Positions 16,779-24,634 of a stretch of 39,731 nt of DNA are shown here, in pieces. A model generated the notes under the pieces. That model searched no databases, was not told the origin of the DNA, and worked only from the letters and a program-made list of their open reading frames with translations. Position 1 is the stretch's first letter. Each line of letters starts with the position of its first letter. The position numbers were made by a program, and so were the translations under genes. Source of the DNA: Acidimicrobiales bacterium (GTDB lineage Bacteria > Actinomycetota > Acidimicrobiia > Acidimicrobiales > SKKL01); NCBI GenBank assembly GCA_007121465.1, contig SKKL01000168.1, positions 1 through 39,731 on the forward strand, given 5' to 3'.

Positions 16779-17618
16779 GTGAGCACCCTCGCCGAACGGC
16801 TCGGGCATCGGCCTGACGCCCGCCTGCTGATCATCACCGCCCACGACCTCGGGGCGAGCCACGCCGCCAACAGCGGCGTCTACCAGGCACTGCGCGAAGG
16901 GTTGGCCACCAGCGCGTCGCTCATGGTCCCCCCACCCTGGGCCCGCGAGGCAGCCAAGTCGTACCGAGGCGAGGACGTCGGGGTCCAGCTCACTCTCAAC
17001 GCCGAGTTCGACCTCTACCGCTGGGGGCCGGTCACCCACGCCCCCTCCCTCGTCGACGGCGACGGCGGGTTCCCCCGCACTCCCGACGAGCTGTGGGACC
17101 ACGCCGACCTCGACGAGGTCCGACGAGAGTGCCGGACCCAGATCGAACGGGCGATCGTGTGGGGCTTCGACGTCAGCCACCTCGACTCCCACTTGGGGGC
17201 GATGCACATGCGGCCCGAGTTCTTCGATGTCTACCTCGACCTCGCCGTGGAGTTCCGGCTTCCGGTCCGTCTTCCCGGGCCGACCGTCGAACGCACCGCT
17301 GGCTTCCCCCTCCGCCGCTTGGCCGAGGAGGAGGGCATCTTGTTCCCCGACCACCTCGTCGTCGTCGGTTCAGGAGGGGTCGGGAGTCGCAAGGCCATCG
17401 AGAAAGCGCTGTTCGACCTCGAGCCCGGGGTCACCGAGGTCTACGTCCACCCCGCCGCCGACGGCCCCGAGTTGCGGGCCCATGCACCCGACTGGGCTCG
17501 TCGGGTCGACGACCTGCACCTGGTCACCCACGACCACGAGATGCGCACGCTCATCGAGCGCACCGGGTCGACCCTGGTCAGCTACCGGCTCCTGCGCGAC
17601 GCCCAGCGCGCCGGCTGA
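16779..17618 (+). CDS. ChbG/YdjC-family carbohydrate deacetylase
   Basis: A 279-aa protein of the ChbG/YdjC fold, metal-dependent enzymes that deacetylate N-acetylated oligosaccharides such as chitooligosaccharides. The metal ligands are expected in LLIITAHDLGASHAANSGV (Asp replacing the common DD pair), in DSHLGAMHM (second His motif) and in VTEVYVHPA near residue 225. The length and order of blocks are normal. A change from the usual NADDFG to TAHDLG is notable but occurs in homologues. No signal peptide, so cytosolic. It converges with the SCP2 gene; the 54 bases between hold GC-rich imperfect inverted repeats only. Confidence 0.85.
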   Translation: MSTLAERLGHRPDARLLIITAHDLGASHAANSGVYQALREGLATSASLMVPPPWAREAAKSYRGEDVGVQLTLNAEFDLYRWGPVTHAPSLVDGDGGFPRTPDELWDHADLDEVRRECRTQIERAIVWGFDVSHLDSHLGAMHMRPEFFDVYLDLAVEFRLPVRLPGPTVERTAGFPLRRLAEEEGILFPDHLVVVGSGGVGSRKAIEKALFDLEPGVTEVYVHPAADGPELRAHAPDWARRVDDLHLVTHDHEMRTLIERTGSTLVSYRLLRDAQRAG

Positions 17619-17672
17619 GACCACACCCGAGCCGCGACCCCCGGCCCCGGGCCGCGTCTCGACATTCCGGGA

Positions 17673-18050
17673 TCAGCCCGGGTCGAGAGCCGAACGGACG
17701 TCGTCGCGCCCGAGGGCCGAGAGGAGAGCGAACCAGGCGGCGGCCTGCCCGTCGGGCTTGAGATCGCCCCTCATGAACGCCACCGCCGGATCGAGAGAAC
17801 CGTGAATCATTGCGTCGACGTCGTCGACGCGCACGGGCACCTCGACGTCGGACTCACCGTCGCCCGGGTCGTCGACCGGCGCCACCGACAGCGGGCGGCC
17901 CTCGGCCACGGTCCAGCGAACTCGGACCTTTCCGTCCGGCCCTCCGGACACCATCCAGTCGACGACACCCGATCCGCCCGGACCGGGCTCCAACCCGTCG
18001 AGACGCTCGGTGGTAGCGGCGCACCACGCCTCGGTCAGGAGCTCACTCAC
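17673..18050 (-). CDS. SCP2 sterol-transfer-domain-like protein
   Basis: A 125-aa protein resembling sterol carrier protein 2: alternating strands in KVRVRWTVAEGRPLSV and VEVPVRVDDVDAMIHG, then the family's characteristic turn AFMRGDLKPDGQAAAW. SCP2 domains bind lipids or acyl-CoAs in a hydrophobic tunnel. GTG 18050 is taken as start; it overlaps the end of the mycothiol amidase gene by 8 bases, so the two are translationally coupled. The partner gene suggests a role with thiol conjugates or a general hydrophobic ligand. The fold is assigned from the pattern only. Confidence 0.7.
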   Translation of the reverse strand: MSELLTEAWCAATTERLDGLEPGPGGSGVVDWMVSGGPDGKVRVRWTVAEGRPLSVAPVDDPGDGESDVEVPVRVDDVDAMIHGSLDPAVAFMRGDLKPDGQAAAWFALLSALGRDDVRSALDPG

Positions 18051-18915
18051 AGCGCCACTCGAGATCGGGGATGCCGGCGAAGAGGTCGGCCTCGGGAACC
18101 TCGGTGTCCACCAGGGACCGGGCGAGGATGTAGTCGTCGAACGGATGGATCTTGTTCGCCTCATCGGTCGGCAACCCGAACCAGAACGGGGACGTGGGGT
18201 CGACCTGGGTGGCGTGGGCCAGGAGTCCCTCGGTGCGGGCGTACTGGAACCCGTCGATCGGGACCTGGGTGGTGATGCGGTGATCGGTGTCGGGTCGGTT
18301 GGCGAAGCGGTCGCCGTAGGGCGATTCCATCCCGAGTTCGAGGAACTTCTCGTGCATCGCCACCATCCGGGCGCGGGACCACGTCGTGTAATACAGCTTC
18401 AGCGGCTGCCACGGCTCCCCGCTCTCGGGGTACCACTCGGGATCGGCCGCCCGGTCGCAGGCGGGCCCGGTGATGTCGTGGACCTTCAGGTGGTCGGGAT
18501 GCTGATAGCCCTGCTGATCGTCGGAGTAGGTGACGACGACATGGGGTCGTTCCCGGCGCATGACCGCCACCAGCTTGCCGATCGCTTCGTCGATGTCGGC
18601 TTGCCAGAACGACTCGGGATGGTCGTTCGACGGTGTCTCGGGCATGCCGGAGTCGCGGTATCCCAGGCGTTCGACCACCTCGTAGCCGATGACGCTGGCG
18701 GCGAGATCGAGCTCGGCACGACGCACCGCGGCGATGTCGGCCTGCACCTCAGGCGTATCCATCGCCGGATTGAGGATGGAGCCCTCCTCGCCACCGGTCG
18801 CGCAGACCAACACCGTGTGGGCGCCGAGCGAGCGGTACTTGGCGATCGTCGGAGCGCCCTTGGACGCCTCGTCGTCGGGATGGGCGTGAACGGTGAGGAT
18901 CACGGGCCGAGTCAT
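18043..18915 (-). CDS. mca: Mycothiol S-conjugate amidase (PIG-L family)
   Basis: A 290-aa PIG-L-fold zinc amidase. The zinc motif HAHPDDE is at residues 10-16 and the second zinc His is in YQHPDHLKVHD. CATGGEEGSILNPAMD and the long C-terminal part (DRFANRPDTDHRITTQVPIDGF, shown in part) match Mca more than the deacetylase MshB. Mca cleaves mycothiol S-conjugates into a mercapturic acid and GlcN-Ins, detoxifying electrophiles and drugs in the cytosol. ATG 18915 is preceded by TAGCGT at the leaderless spacing. Its presence implies that the organism makes mycothiol, a marker of actinobacteria. Confidence 0.88.
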   Translation of the reverse strand: MTRPVILTVHAHPDDEASKGAPTIAKYRSLGAHTVLVCATGGEEGSILNPAMDTPEVQADIAAVRRAELDLAASVIGYEVVERLGYRDSGMPETPSNDHPESFWQADIDEAIGKLVAVMRRERPHVVVTYSDDQQGYQHPDHLKVHDITGPACDRAADPEWYPESGEPWQPLKLYYTTWSRARMVAMHEKFLELGMESPYGDRFANRPDTDHRITTQVPIDGFQYARTEGLLAHATQVDPTSPFWFGLPTDEANKIHPFDDYILARSLVDTEVPEADLFAGIPDLEWRCE

Positions 18916-18921
18916 GATCAG

Positions 18922-18927
18922 ACGCTA
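18922..18927 (-). promoter_or_regulatory. -10 element of a leaderless promoter (mca)
   Basis: On the minus strand TAGCGT, 6 bases, then ATG 18915. Confidence 0.6.
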
Positions 18928-18968
18928 CCAACCTCAGCCGCCAGATCCCCGAGGCTCTGTGGCCGACC

Positions 18969-18983
18969 GCCACTAGAGTGGCG
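18969..18983 (+). promoter_or_regulatory. Palindromic promoter element upstream of the nfeD-like gene
   Basis: GCCACTAGAGTGGCG contains a -10-like TAGAGT (18974-18979) inside a 5-bp inverted repeat (GCCAC/GTGGC). A 15-base sequence differing at two positions occurs at 22002-22016 before a GGDEF-EAL gene, again over a -10-like element. Confidence 0.45.
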
Positions 18984-19030
18984 ACACAGGCGGAGCGATC
19001 CCAGCCACGCGAGAGGGCGAGGAAGAGACC

Positions 19031-19522
19031 TTGGGAGACAGCGGCATCATGATCATCGTGTGGATCGTCGTGGCGGTCACGCTCGCGGTGGGCGAGATCT
19101 TGGCCGCGGGATCGTTCTTCATGCTCCCCTTCGCCATCGGTGCGCTGGCGGCCTTCGGTGCGGCTGCTTTCGGGCTGGGCCTGGCGCTGCAGCTGGCGCT
19201 GTTCATCATCGTCTCCGGCGGGTCGTTCCTCGCGCTACGGCCCCTCGCCCAGCGCATGAACAACGAACCGAGACCGGTCGATGGCGTCGGCGCCCGCCGC
19301 CTCATCGGCTCTCAGGGCCGGGTGATCGAGGCGATCGACGACGACCACGACGGCATCGGGATGGTGCGCATCGACCGCCAGGAGTGGCGGGCAGAGAGCC
19401 TCGAGGGGTCTCCCATCGCCGCAGGCGCCCACGTCAAGGTCGTCGAGGTGCGCGGCACCCGCGTCATCGTGTTCCCCGTCGAGCTTCCGTCCCAGTTCGA
19501 CGACGGTCTCGGCACCAACTAG
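19031..19522 (+). CDS. NfeD-like membrane protein
   Basis: A 163-aa protein with three hydrophobic segments (about residues 7-26, 29-50 and 52-72) followed by a soluble beta-rich domain (GSQGRVIEAID, GMVRIDRQEWRAES, GTRVIVFPVE) typical of the NfeD OB-fold. NfeD proteins pair with SPFH/stomatin proteins, and the next gene is one. The TTG start has AGGA 8 bases upstream; ATG 19049 with GGGAG upstream is a possible alternative. Both proteins probably form a membrane microdomain complex. Roles in other bacteria include membrane-fluidity and stress functions. Confidence 0.8.
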   Translation: MGDSGIMIIVWIVVAVTLAVGEILAAGSFFMLPFAIGALAAFGAAAFGLGLALQLALFIIVSGGSFLALRPLAQRMNNEPRPVDGVGARRLIGSQGRVIEAIDDDHDGIGMVRIDRQEWRAESLEGSPIAAGAHVKVVEVRGTRVIVFPVELPSQFDDGLGTN

Positions 19523-19630
19523 CCACGTTCGACCCGGCGCGGCGAACGGTCCGCCGGTGTGCCAACATCGGGGATGGTGCCGCCCGACCCGGCGTGCCCT
19601 CAGGCGGAAGCATCCGCAGAAGGAGACCTG

Positions 19631-20623
19631 GTGGAAGTCGTCATTGCCGTTCTCATCGTCCTCATCATCCTCCTCGTCGTCTACGTGTCCGCCGGTGTCC
19701 GGATCGTGCGAGAGCACCAGAAGGGCATCATCGAACACCTCGGCCGCTACCGCGAGACCCACGACTCGGGCTTGCGGATCATCATCCCGTTCGTCCAGCG
19801 GATGCGGCTCATCGACATGCGCGAGCAGGTGGTCGACGTGCCGCCCCAGGAGGTCATCACCTCCGACAACGTGTCGGTCACCGTCGACGCGGTCGTCTAC
19901 TACGAGCCGACCGATCCACGGCGGCTCATGTACAACGTAGCCAACTTCCTCATGGCGGTCACCAAGCTGGCCCAGACCAACCTTCGAAACGTCATCGGCG
20001 ACATGAGCCTCGACGAGGCGCTCACCAGCCGCGACAAGGTCAACATCAACCTCCGCGAGATCCTCGACGACGCCACCGACAACTGGGGTGTGCGAGTCGT
20101 CCGAGTCGAGATCCAGCGCATCGATCCGCCGCCCGACGTCATGAACGCCATGCACGAGCAGATGCGCGCTGAGCGCACCCGCCGCGCCGTCGTCACCTCG
20201 GCCGAGGGTGAGCGCACCGCCGCCATCACCCGGGCCGAGGGCCAGAAGGCCTCCGACATCCTCCAGGCCGAAGGCGTGAAGGCCAGTCAGGTACTCGAGG
20301 CCGAGGGCCAGGCCGAAGCGATCCGCTCGATCGCCGACGCCGAGAAGTTCCGTCAGCTCACCGTCGCCGAGGGTGAGGCCGAGGCGATCCGGTCGGTCTA
20401 CGCCGCCATCCACGATGGCAACCCCACCAACGACCTGCTGGCGATCAAGTACCTCGAAGCGCTCGGTCGAATCGCCAACGGCCAGGCCACCAAGATCTTC
20501 CTGCCCGCCGACATGTCGGGCGTCATGGGGTCGGTCGCGGGGATCGGCGAGCTGTTCCGAGCCGGCGACGGCGAACCCGACGACAACGGTCCGGCACTGG
20601 GCGGAGCACCCACGCCGCTGTGA
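19631..20623 (+). CDS. SPFH/Band 7 (stomatin-like) membrane protein
   Basis: A 330-aa protein with an N-terminal anchor (residues 3-20, almost all Val/Ile/Leu) and an SPFH domain: GIIEHLGRYRETHDSG, DVPPQEVITSDNVSVTVDA, and VVRVEIQRIDPPPDVMNAM. A long Ala/Glu/Arg helical region with AEGERTAAI and AEGQKASDILQAEG repeats follows and should form the coiled-coil oligomerisation segment. GTG 19631 is chosen since AGAAGGAG lies 5 bases upstream; a frame 24 codons longer has no such site and would disrupt the anchor. Follows nfeD by 108 bases, the usual pairing. Confidence 0.9.
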   Translation: MEVVIAVLIVLIILLVVYVSAGVRIVREHQKGIIEHLGRYRETHDSGLRIIIPFVQRMRLIDMREQVVDVPPQEVITSDNVSVTVDAVVYYEPTDPRRLMYNVANFLMAVTKLAQTNLRNVIGDMSLDEALTSRDKVNINLREILDDATDNWGVRVVRVEIQRIDPPPDVMNAMHEQMRAERTRRAVVTSAEGERTAAITRAEGQKASDILQAEGVKASQVLEAEGQAEAIRSIADAEKFRQLTVAEGEAEAIRSVYAAIHDGNPTNDLLAIKYLEALGRIANGQATKIFLPADMSGVMGSVAGIGELFRAGDGEPDDNGPALGGAPTPL

Positions 20624-20629
20624 TCTGGA

Positions 20630-20660
20630 GCCGGTGGGGGCGGTTCACGGTCCCACCGGC
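20630..20660 (+). terminator. Hairpin terminator after the SPFH gene
   Basis: A perfect 9-bp inverted repeat (GCCGGTGGG at 20630-20638, CCCACCGGC at 20652-20660) begins 6 bases after the stop. No T-run. Confidence 0.6.
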
Positions 20661-20667
20661 ACACCGA

Positions 20668-20673
20668 TAGGCT
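20668..20673 (+). promoter_or_regulatory. -10 element upstream of murA
   Basis: TAGGCT, 9 bases, then ATG 20683; the identical hexamer precedes the thiolase. The start would be leaderless or nearly so, immediately after the previous terminator. Confidence 0.5.
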
Positions 20674-20682
20674 CCCGTCGAC

Positions 20683-21969
20683 ATGGAGCGATTCGAGATC
20701 ATCGGTGGCCGTCCGCTGTCGGGCACGGTCCGACCTGCCGGCAACAAGAACGCGGCGTTGCCGATGCTCGCCGCCACCCTTCTCGGCGACGGGCCATCGA
20801 CCCTGACCAATGTCCCCGACATCGGCGACGTCCGGACGATGCTGCGCCTGCTGTCCGCTCTCGGGGCCGACGTCGAGAACCACGCCGACGGGTCGGTCAC
20901 CGTCGACCCCCGCACCGTCACCCCGCGACCCCTCGATCCCGATCTCTGCGCCCGCATCCGGGCCTCGCTCCTGCTCGCCGGTCCGCTGCTCGGCCGTTTC
21001 GGCACCGCCACCCTCCCCCCGCCGGGGGGCGACACCATCGGCCGGCGGCGCAACGATCCACACTGGCACGCCTTCGCTGCGCTCGGCGCCGAGCTCTCCG
21101 AGAACGGCGACGAACACCAGCTCGACGCTCCCCACGGCCTCGTCGGGGCCGACATGCTCCTCGACGAGGCATCGGTGATGGCCACCGAGAACGCGATCAT
21201 GGCCGCTGTCCTCGCCTCGGGTACCACCGTGGTCCGCAACGCCGCCTCCGAACCCCACGTCCAGGACCTGTGCCACATGCTGGTCGGCATGGGAGCATCG
21301 ATCGACGGAGTCGGCTCCAACCTGTTGATCATCGACGGTGTCGACACCATGTCAGGCACGGAGGCCCGGGTGGCCCCCGACTACATGGAGGTGGGCTCCT
21401 TCATCGGTCTCGGAGCGGTCACCGACGGTGATCTGCGCATCGGTCCCGTCCGCCACGACGACCTCCGGATGATCTGCGCCAAGTTCTCGATCCTCGGGGT
21501 CGAGGTCACCGCCGAGGACGACCACCTGGTCGTGGCCGGCCACCAGGACCTGCGCATCCAGGAGGACTTCGGCGGCAAGATCCCCCGCATCCACGAGGCA
21601 CCCTGGCCCGGGTTCCCCGCCGACCTCATGTCGATCGCTCTCGTGGTGGCCACCCAGGCCTCCGGCACGGTCCTTCTCCACCAGTGGATGTTCGAGAGCC
21701 GGCTGTACTTCACCGACCGGCTCATCGAGATGGGGGCTCGCATCATCGTCGCCGATCCCCACCGAGCCGTGGTCACCGGACCATCGCCGCTCCGGGGGGC
21801 TCGCCTTCAGTCTCCCGACATCCGGGCCGGTATGGCCCTGCTGATGTCGGCACTGTGTGCCGAGGGGCGCTCGACCATCGCCAACATCGGCCAGATCGAC
21901 CGAGGGTACGAACGCATCGACGACAAGCTCCGCGAACTCGGAGCCCACATCGAGCGCGTCCCCGTCTGA
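20683..21969 (+). CDS. murA: UDP-N-acetylglucosamine 1-carboxyvinyltransferase
   Basis: A 428-aa enolpyruvyl transferase adding enolpyruvate from PEP to UDP-GlcNAc, the first committed step of peptidoglycan synthesis. Lys22 and Asn23 are in PAGNKNAAL, Asp and Arg in FPADLMS and DIRAGMALL, and the C-terminal signature is IDRGYERIDDKLRELGA. The loop that normally has the catalytic Cys115 reads PPGGDTIGRRRNDPHW: Asp117 replaces Cys, as in Mycobacterium tuberculosis MurA. This change makes such enzymes insensitive to fosfomycin. The loop after it also differs (RRNDPH for RPVDLH) while keeping the Arg, Asp and His. It could be a second MurA copy; only one is in this window. Confidence 0.9.
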   Translation: MERFEIIGGRPLSGTVRPAGNKNAALPMLAATLLGDGPSTLTNVPDIGDVRTMLRLLSALGADVENHADGSVTVDPRTVTPRPLDPDLCARIRASLLLAGPLLGRFGTATLPPPGGDTIGRRRNDPHWHAFAALGAELSENGDEHQLDAPHGLVGADMLLDEASVMATENAIMAAVLASGTTVVRNAASEPHVQDLCHMLVGMGASIDGVGSNLLIIDGVDTMSGTEARVAPDYMEVGSFIGLGAVTDGDLRIGPVRHDDLRMICAKFSILGVEVTAEDDHLVVAGHQDLRIQEDFGGKIPRIHEAPWPGFPADLMSIALVVATQASGTVLLHQWMFESRLYFTDRLIEMGARIIVADPHRAVVTGPSPLRGARLQSPDIRAGMALLMSALCAEGRSTIANIGQIDRGYERIDDKLRELGAHIERVPV

Positions 21970-21975
21970 GGACTC

Positions 21976-22000
21976 GCCACCCACCAGCACTGTGGGTGGC
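21976..22000 (+). terminator. Hairpin terminator after murA
   Basis: GCCACCCAC (21976-21984) and GTGGGTGGC (21992-22000) form a perfect 9-bp stem with a 7-base loop, starting 6 bases after the murA stop. Confidence 0.65.
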
Positions 22001-22001
22001 G

Positions 22002-22016
22002 GCCGCTACAGTGGCG
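22002..22016 (+). promoter_or_regulatory. Palindromic promoter element upstream of a GGDEF-EAL gene
   Basis: GCCGCTACAGTGGCG contains TACAGT (22007-22012) as a -10 element; the predicted leader is about 90 bases. It matches the element before the nfeD gene at 13 of 15 positions. Confidence 0.45.
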
Positions 22017-22110
22017 GCTGGGACCACGAACACGACTCCACAGCTCACACGACCTCGACCTCGGCCGATGGAGCGCAGTCGGAGTCGGCGTACACGAGGG
22101 GGGTGAGCGC

Positions 22111-24357
22111 ATGAGGACCGCAAGACGCTGGACCCGCTTCTTCCGGCCGCGACCCGACCTCCCTCCGCGCGCGGAGCTGCTCAGCCTCGCTGAGGAAACC
22201 GGATCCGCCGTTGCCGTGCTCGACCCCGAGGGGCGCACGCTCGAGCTCGGAGCGGGCGCGGCCTCTCTGCTCGGGTGGGATCACGAGACCTCTGTCGGCG
22301 AGGTCCTCGCCCAACGTCTTCACCACGCCGACCGCGACCGCGTCGTCGGGGCGATCACCGCCGTGGCCACGGGCGAACGCGACCGCCTCGTAGGGCTGCA
22401 CGCGCGGGTCCGCCGGGCCGACGGCTCCTGGCTCGAGCTCGAGATGGGCGTCTCCAACCGACTGGGCGATCCCTCGGTTCGTGGGCTGATGCTCACCTTG
22501 CGCGATGTCACCGCTCAGCTCAGCGCCACCGCCGAGCTCCAGACCAGCCTCGAGCAACAAGCCGGAGTGGCTCAGCTCGGTCGTCGCGCTCTCGAAGGTG
22601 CCGATCCCACCCTCCTGGCCCTCGAAGCGGTGAGCATCCTCAAGAAGACGCTGCGCGTCGACGGCGTCGAGCTCTACCGCCATGTCGCCAACGAGGAGCT
22701 CATGCTCCTCGAGACGGCCCTCGGACCCACCCGCGAACTCGCCGGGCTCATCACCATCGATGCCGACGAACAGGTTCCCGAAGTAACCGCCATCGCCGAG
22801 CGCAAGACCGTCGTCGTCGACGATCTCCCCGACGATGCCCGCTTCTCGGCACCTCCCCACCTGCGGGCCGGCGGACCCCACAGCATGTTGTCGGTCCCGG
22901 TCACCGGTCCCCACCGACCCTACGGCGCGTTGTCCGTGCACTCGATCCAGCGACGGGTCTTCACCCCCGACGACACCGTGTTCGTCCAGTCGATCGCCAA
23001 CGCTCTCGGACTCGCCCTCGACCGACGACGCGCCGAGGAGGAGACCCTCCACCGAGCATTCCACGACGCGCTCACCGGGCTCCCCAACCGCACCCTGTTC
23101 GTCCACCGGCTCCAGCGCACCGTCGAGCGCCTCGGACCCCACGCGTCAACCGTCGGCGTGTTCGTCGTCGACCTCGACCACTTCAAGGTCATCAACGACT
23201 CCCTGGGGCACGAACTGGGAGACGCACTGCTCATCGAGGTCACCCAGCGCATCCGCGACAGCGTGCGCCCCGGCGACATGGTCGCCCGACTCGGCGGTGA
23301 CGAGTTCGCACTGCTGTGCGAGGACGTCTCCTCGATACAACGCATCGACTCCATCGCCGACCGTGTCGCGGAATCCCTCGACGCACCCATCGAGATCGCC
23401 GGTCGGGCCATCCACGTCACCGCCAGCATCGGGGTCGCTCTCCCCTCCTCGCCCGATGCCACCGCCGCATCCCTGCTGCGCGACGCCGACATCGCGTTGT
23501 ACCAGGCCAAGGACCGCGGCCGAGGCGGCCATGCCCTCTTCGACGAGACGCACCGCATGCGAGCGGTCAACCGGCTCGAGACCGAGAGTGAGCTCCGCCG
23601 CGCCGTTCCCGCCGGCGAGTTGCGCGTCCACTACCAGCCCACCGTCGAGATCCGCACCGGTCGCACCACCGGAGCCGAGGCGCTCGTACGGTGGAAGCAC
23701 CCCAGCCGGGGAATGATCCGCCCCACCGAGTTCATCCCCATCGCCGAACAGACCGACCTCATCGACCGGGTGGGCCGGTGGGTGCTCGAGCAAGCCTGCC
23801 AACAGCTCGCCGAGTGGTCCCGAGATCCTGCCACCCGGCACCTGACCGTCGCGGTGAACCTGTCGGCCCGCCAGCTCTGCCTCCCCGATCTCACCGCCGA
23901 GGTCGAACTCGTACTCGGACGGCTCGGTATCGAGCCGTCCCGCCTCTGTCTGGAGATCACCGAGAGCGCCCTCATGGTCGACCTCGACCGGGCGATCGGA
24001 GCGGTACGCGACCTGAAGGCTCTCGGCCTGGGCATCGCGGTCGACGACTTCGGCACCGGCTACTCGTCGTTGTCCTACCTCACCCGACTCCCCGTCGACG
24101 TGGTGAAGATCGACCGGAGCTTCGTCAGCGCCATCGCCCACGACCATCAGGACCGGGCCATCACCCGCAGCATCGTCGATCTCGCCCACTCCCTCGATCT
24201 CACCGTGGTCGCCGAGGGTGTCGAGAACGCCGCGCAACTCGCACTCCTCGCGGAGATGGGCTGCGATCTCGCCCAGGGCTACTACCTCGCCCGTCCGGAT
24301 GTGGCCGAGGCGATCGACCTCCACCCTGGCTCGGTCACCGGTCATGCATCCGGCTGA
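22111..24357 (+). CDS. PAS-GAF-GGDEF-EAL cyclic di-GMP signalling protein
   Basis: A 748-aa cytosolic regulator. A PAS domain lies at about residues 25-140 (GSAVAVLDPEGRTLELG to LTLRDVTAQ) and a GAF domain at about 150-305 (ending FVQSIANALGLALDRR). A diguanylate cyclase domain follows with HDALTGLPNRTLF and an intact GGDEF motif at 395-399, then a phosphodiesterase domain with EAL at 523-525, DDFGTGYSSL, KIDRSFV and AEGVEN. Both catalytic sites look complete, so it could make and degrade cyclic di-GMP. The sensory domains have no visible heme or flavin signature. No membrane segment. It shares a 14-base overlap with the next gene. Confidence 0.93.
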   Translation: MRTARRWTRFFRPRPDLPPRAELLSLAEETGSAVAVLDPEGRTLELGAGAASLLGWDHETSVGEVLAQRLHHADRDRVVGAITAVATGERDRLVGLHARVRRADGSWLELEMGVSNRLGDPSVRGLMLTLRDVTAQLSATAELQTSLEQQAGVAQLGRRALEGADPTLLALEAVSILKKTLRVDGVELYRHVANEELMLLETALGPTRELAGLITIDADEQVPEVTAIAERKTVVVDDLPDDARFSAPPHLRAGGPHSMLSVPVTGPHRPYGALSVHSIQRRVFTPDDTVFVQSIANALGLALDRRRAEEETLHRAFHDALTGLPNRTLFVHRLQRTVERLGPHASTVGVFVVDLDHFKVINDSLGHELGDALLIEVTQRIRDSVRPGDMVARLGGDEFALLCEDVSSIQRIDSIADRVAESLDAPIEIAGRAIHVTASIGVALPSSPDATAASLLRDADIALYQAKDRGRGGHALFDETHRMRAVNRLETESELRRAVPAGELRVHYQPTVEIRTGRTTGAEALVRWKHPSRGMIRPTEFIPIAEQTDLIDRVGRWVLEQACQQLAEWSRDPATRHLTVAVNLSARQLCLPDLTAEVELVLGRLGIEPSRLCLEITESALMVDLDRAIGAVRDLKALGLGIAVDDFGTGYSSLSYLTRLPVDVVKIDRSFVSAIAHDHQDRAITRSIVDLAHSLDLTVVAEGVENAAQLALLAEMGCDLAQGYYLARPDVAEAIDLHPGSVTGHASG

Positions 24358-24634
24358 CCGGGTGCGGTTCGCCACCGAGACCGCTCGTGCGGTTCTCGAC
24401 GAGCGCCTCGAACCATCCGAGGCCGCCGCCGCCCTCGCCCTGCAGGTCGAACAGCTGGTCCCCCAGCTGCGAAGCGACCGCGACACGGTCACCCGCAGCG
24501 AGGCGGAGACCGTGGCGACCACCCTGCGACTGTTGGCCGAGCAGGTGAACGACCGCTCGGCCGAGCACGGCGACCCTGATGCTCGCGCCGCGATCGCCGA
24601 GATGCTCGGGCGTCTCGGCCAGGTCCTACGCTGA
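24344..24634 (+). CDS. Helical protein of unknown function coupled to the GGDEF-EAL gene (96 aa)
   Basis: ATG 24344 lies inside the end of the upstream gene (14-base overlap), so translation is likely coupled. The 96 residues are nearly all helix-forming (Ala, Leu, Glu, Arg) with heptad spacing: FATETARAVLDERLEPSEA, LALQVEQLVPQLRSD and AIAEMLGRLGQVL. No His in a phosphotransfer motif is evident. The family is not recognised; a small adaptor or inhibitor of the neighbouring enzyme is possible but not shown. Its 3' end overlaps the convergent second GGDEF-EAL gene by 9 bases. Confidence 0.65.
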   Translation: MHPADRVRFATETARAVLDERLEPSEAAAALALQVEQLVPQLRSDRDTVTRSEAETVATTLRLLAEQVNDRSAEHGDPDARAAIAEMLGRLGQVLR

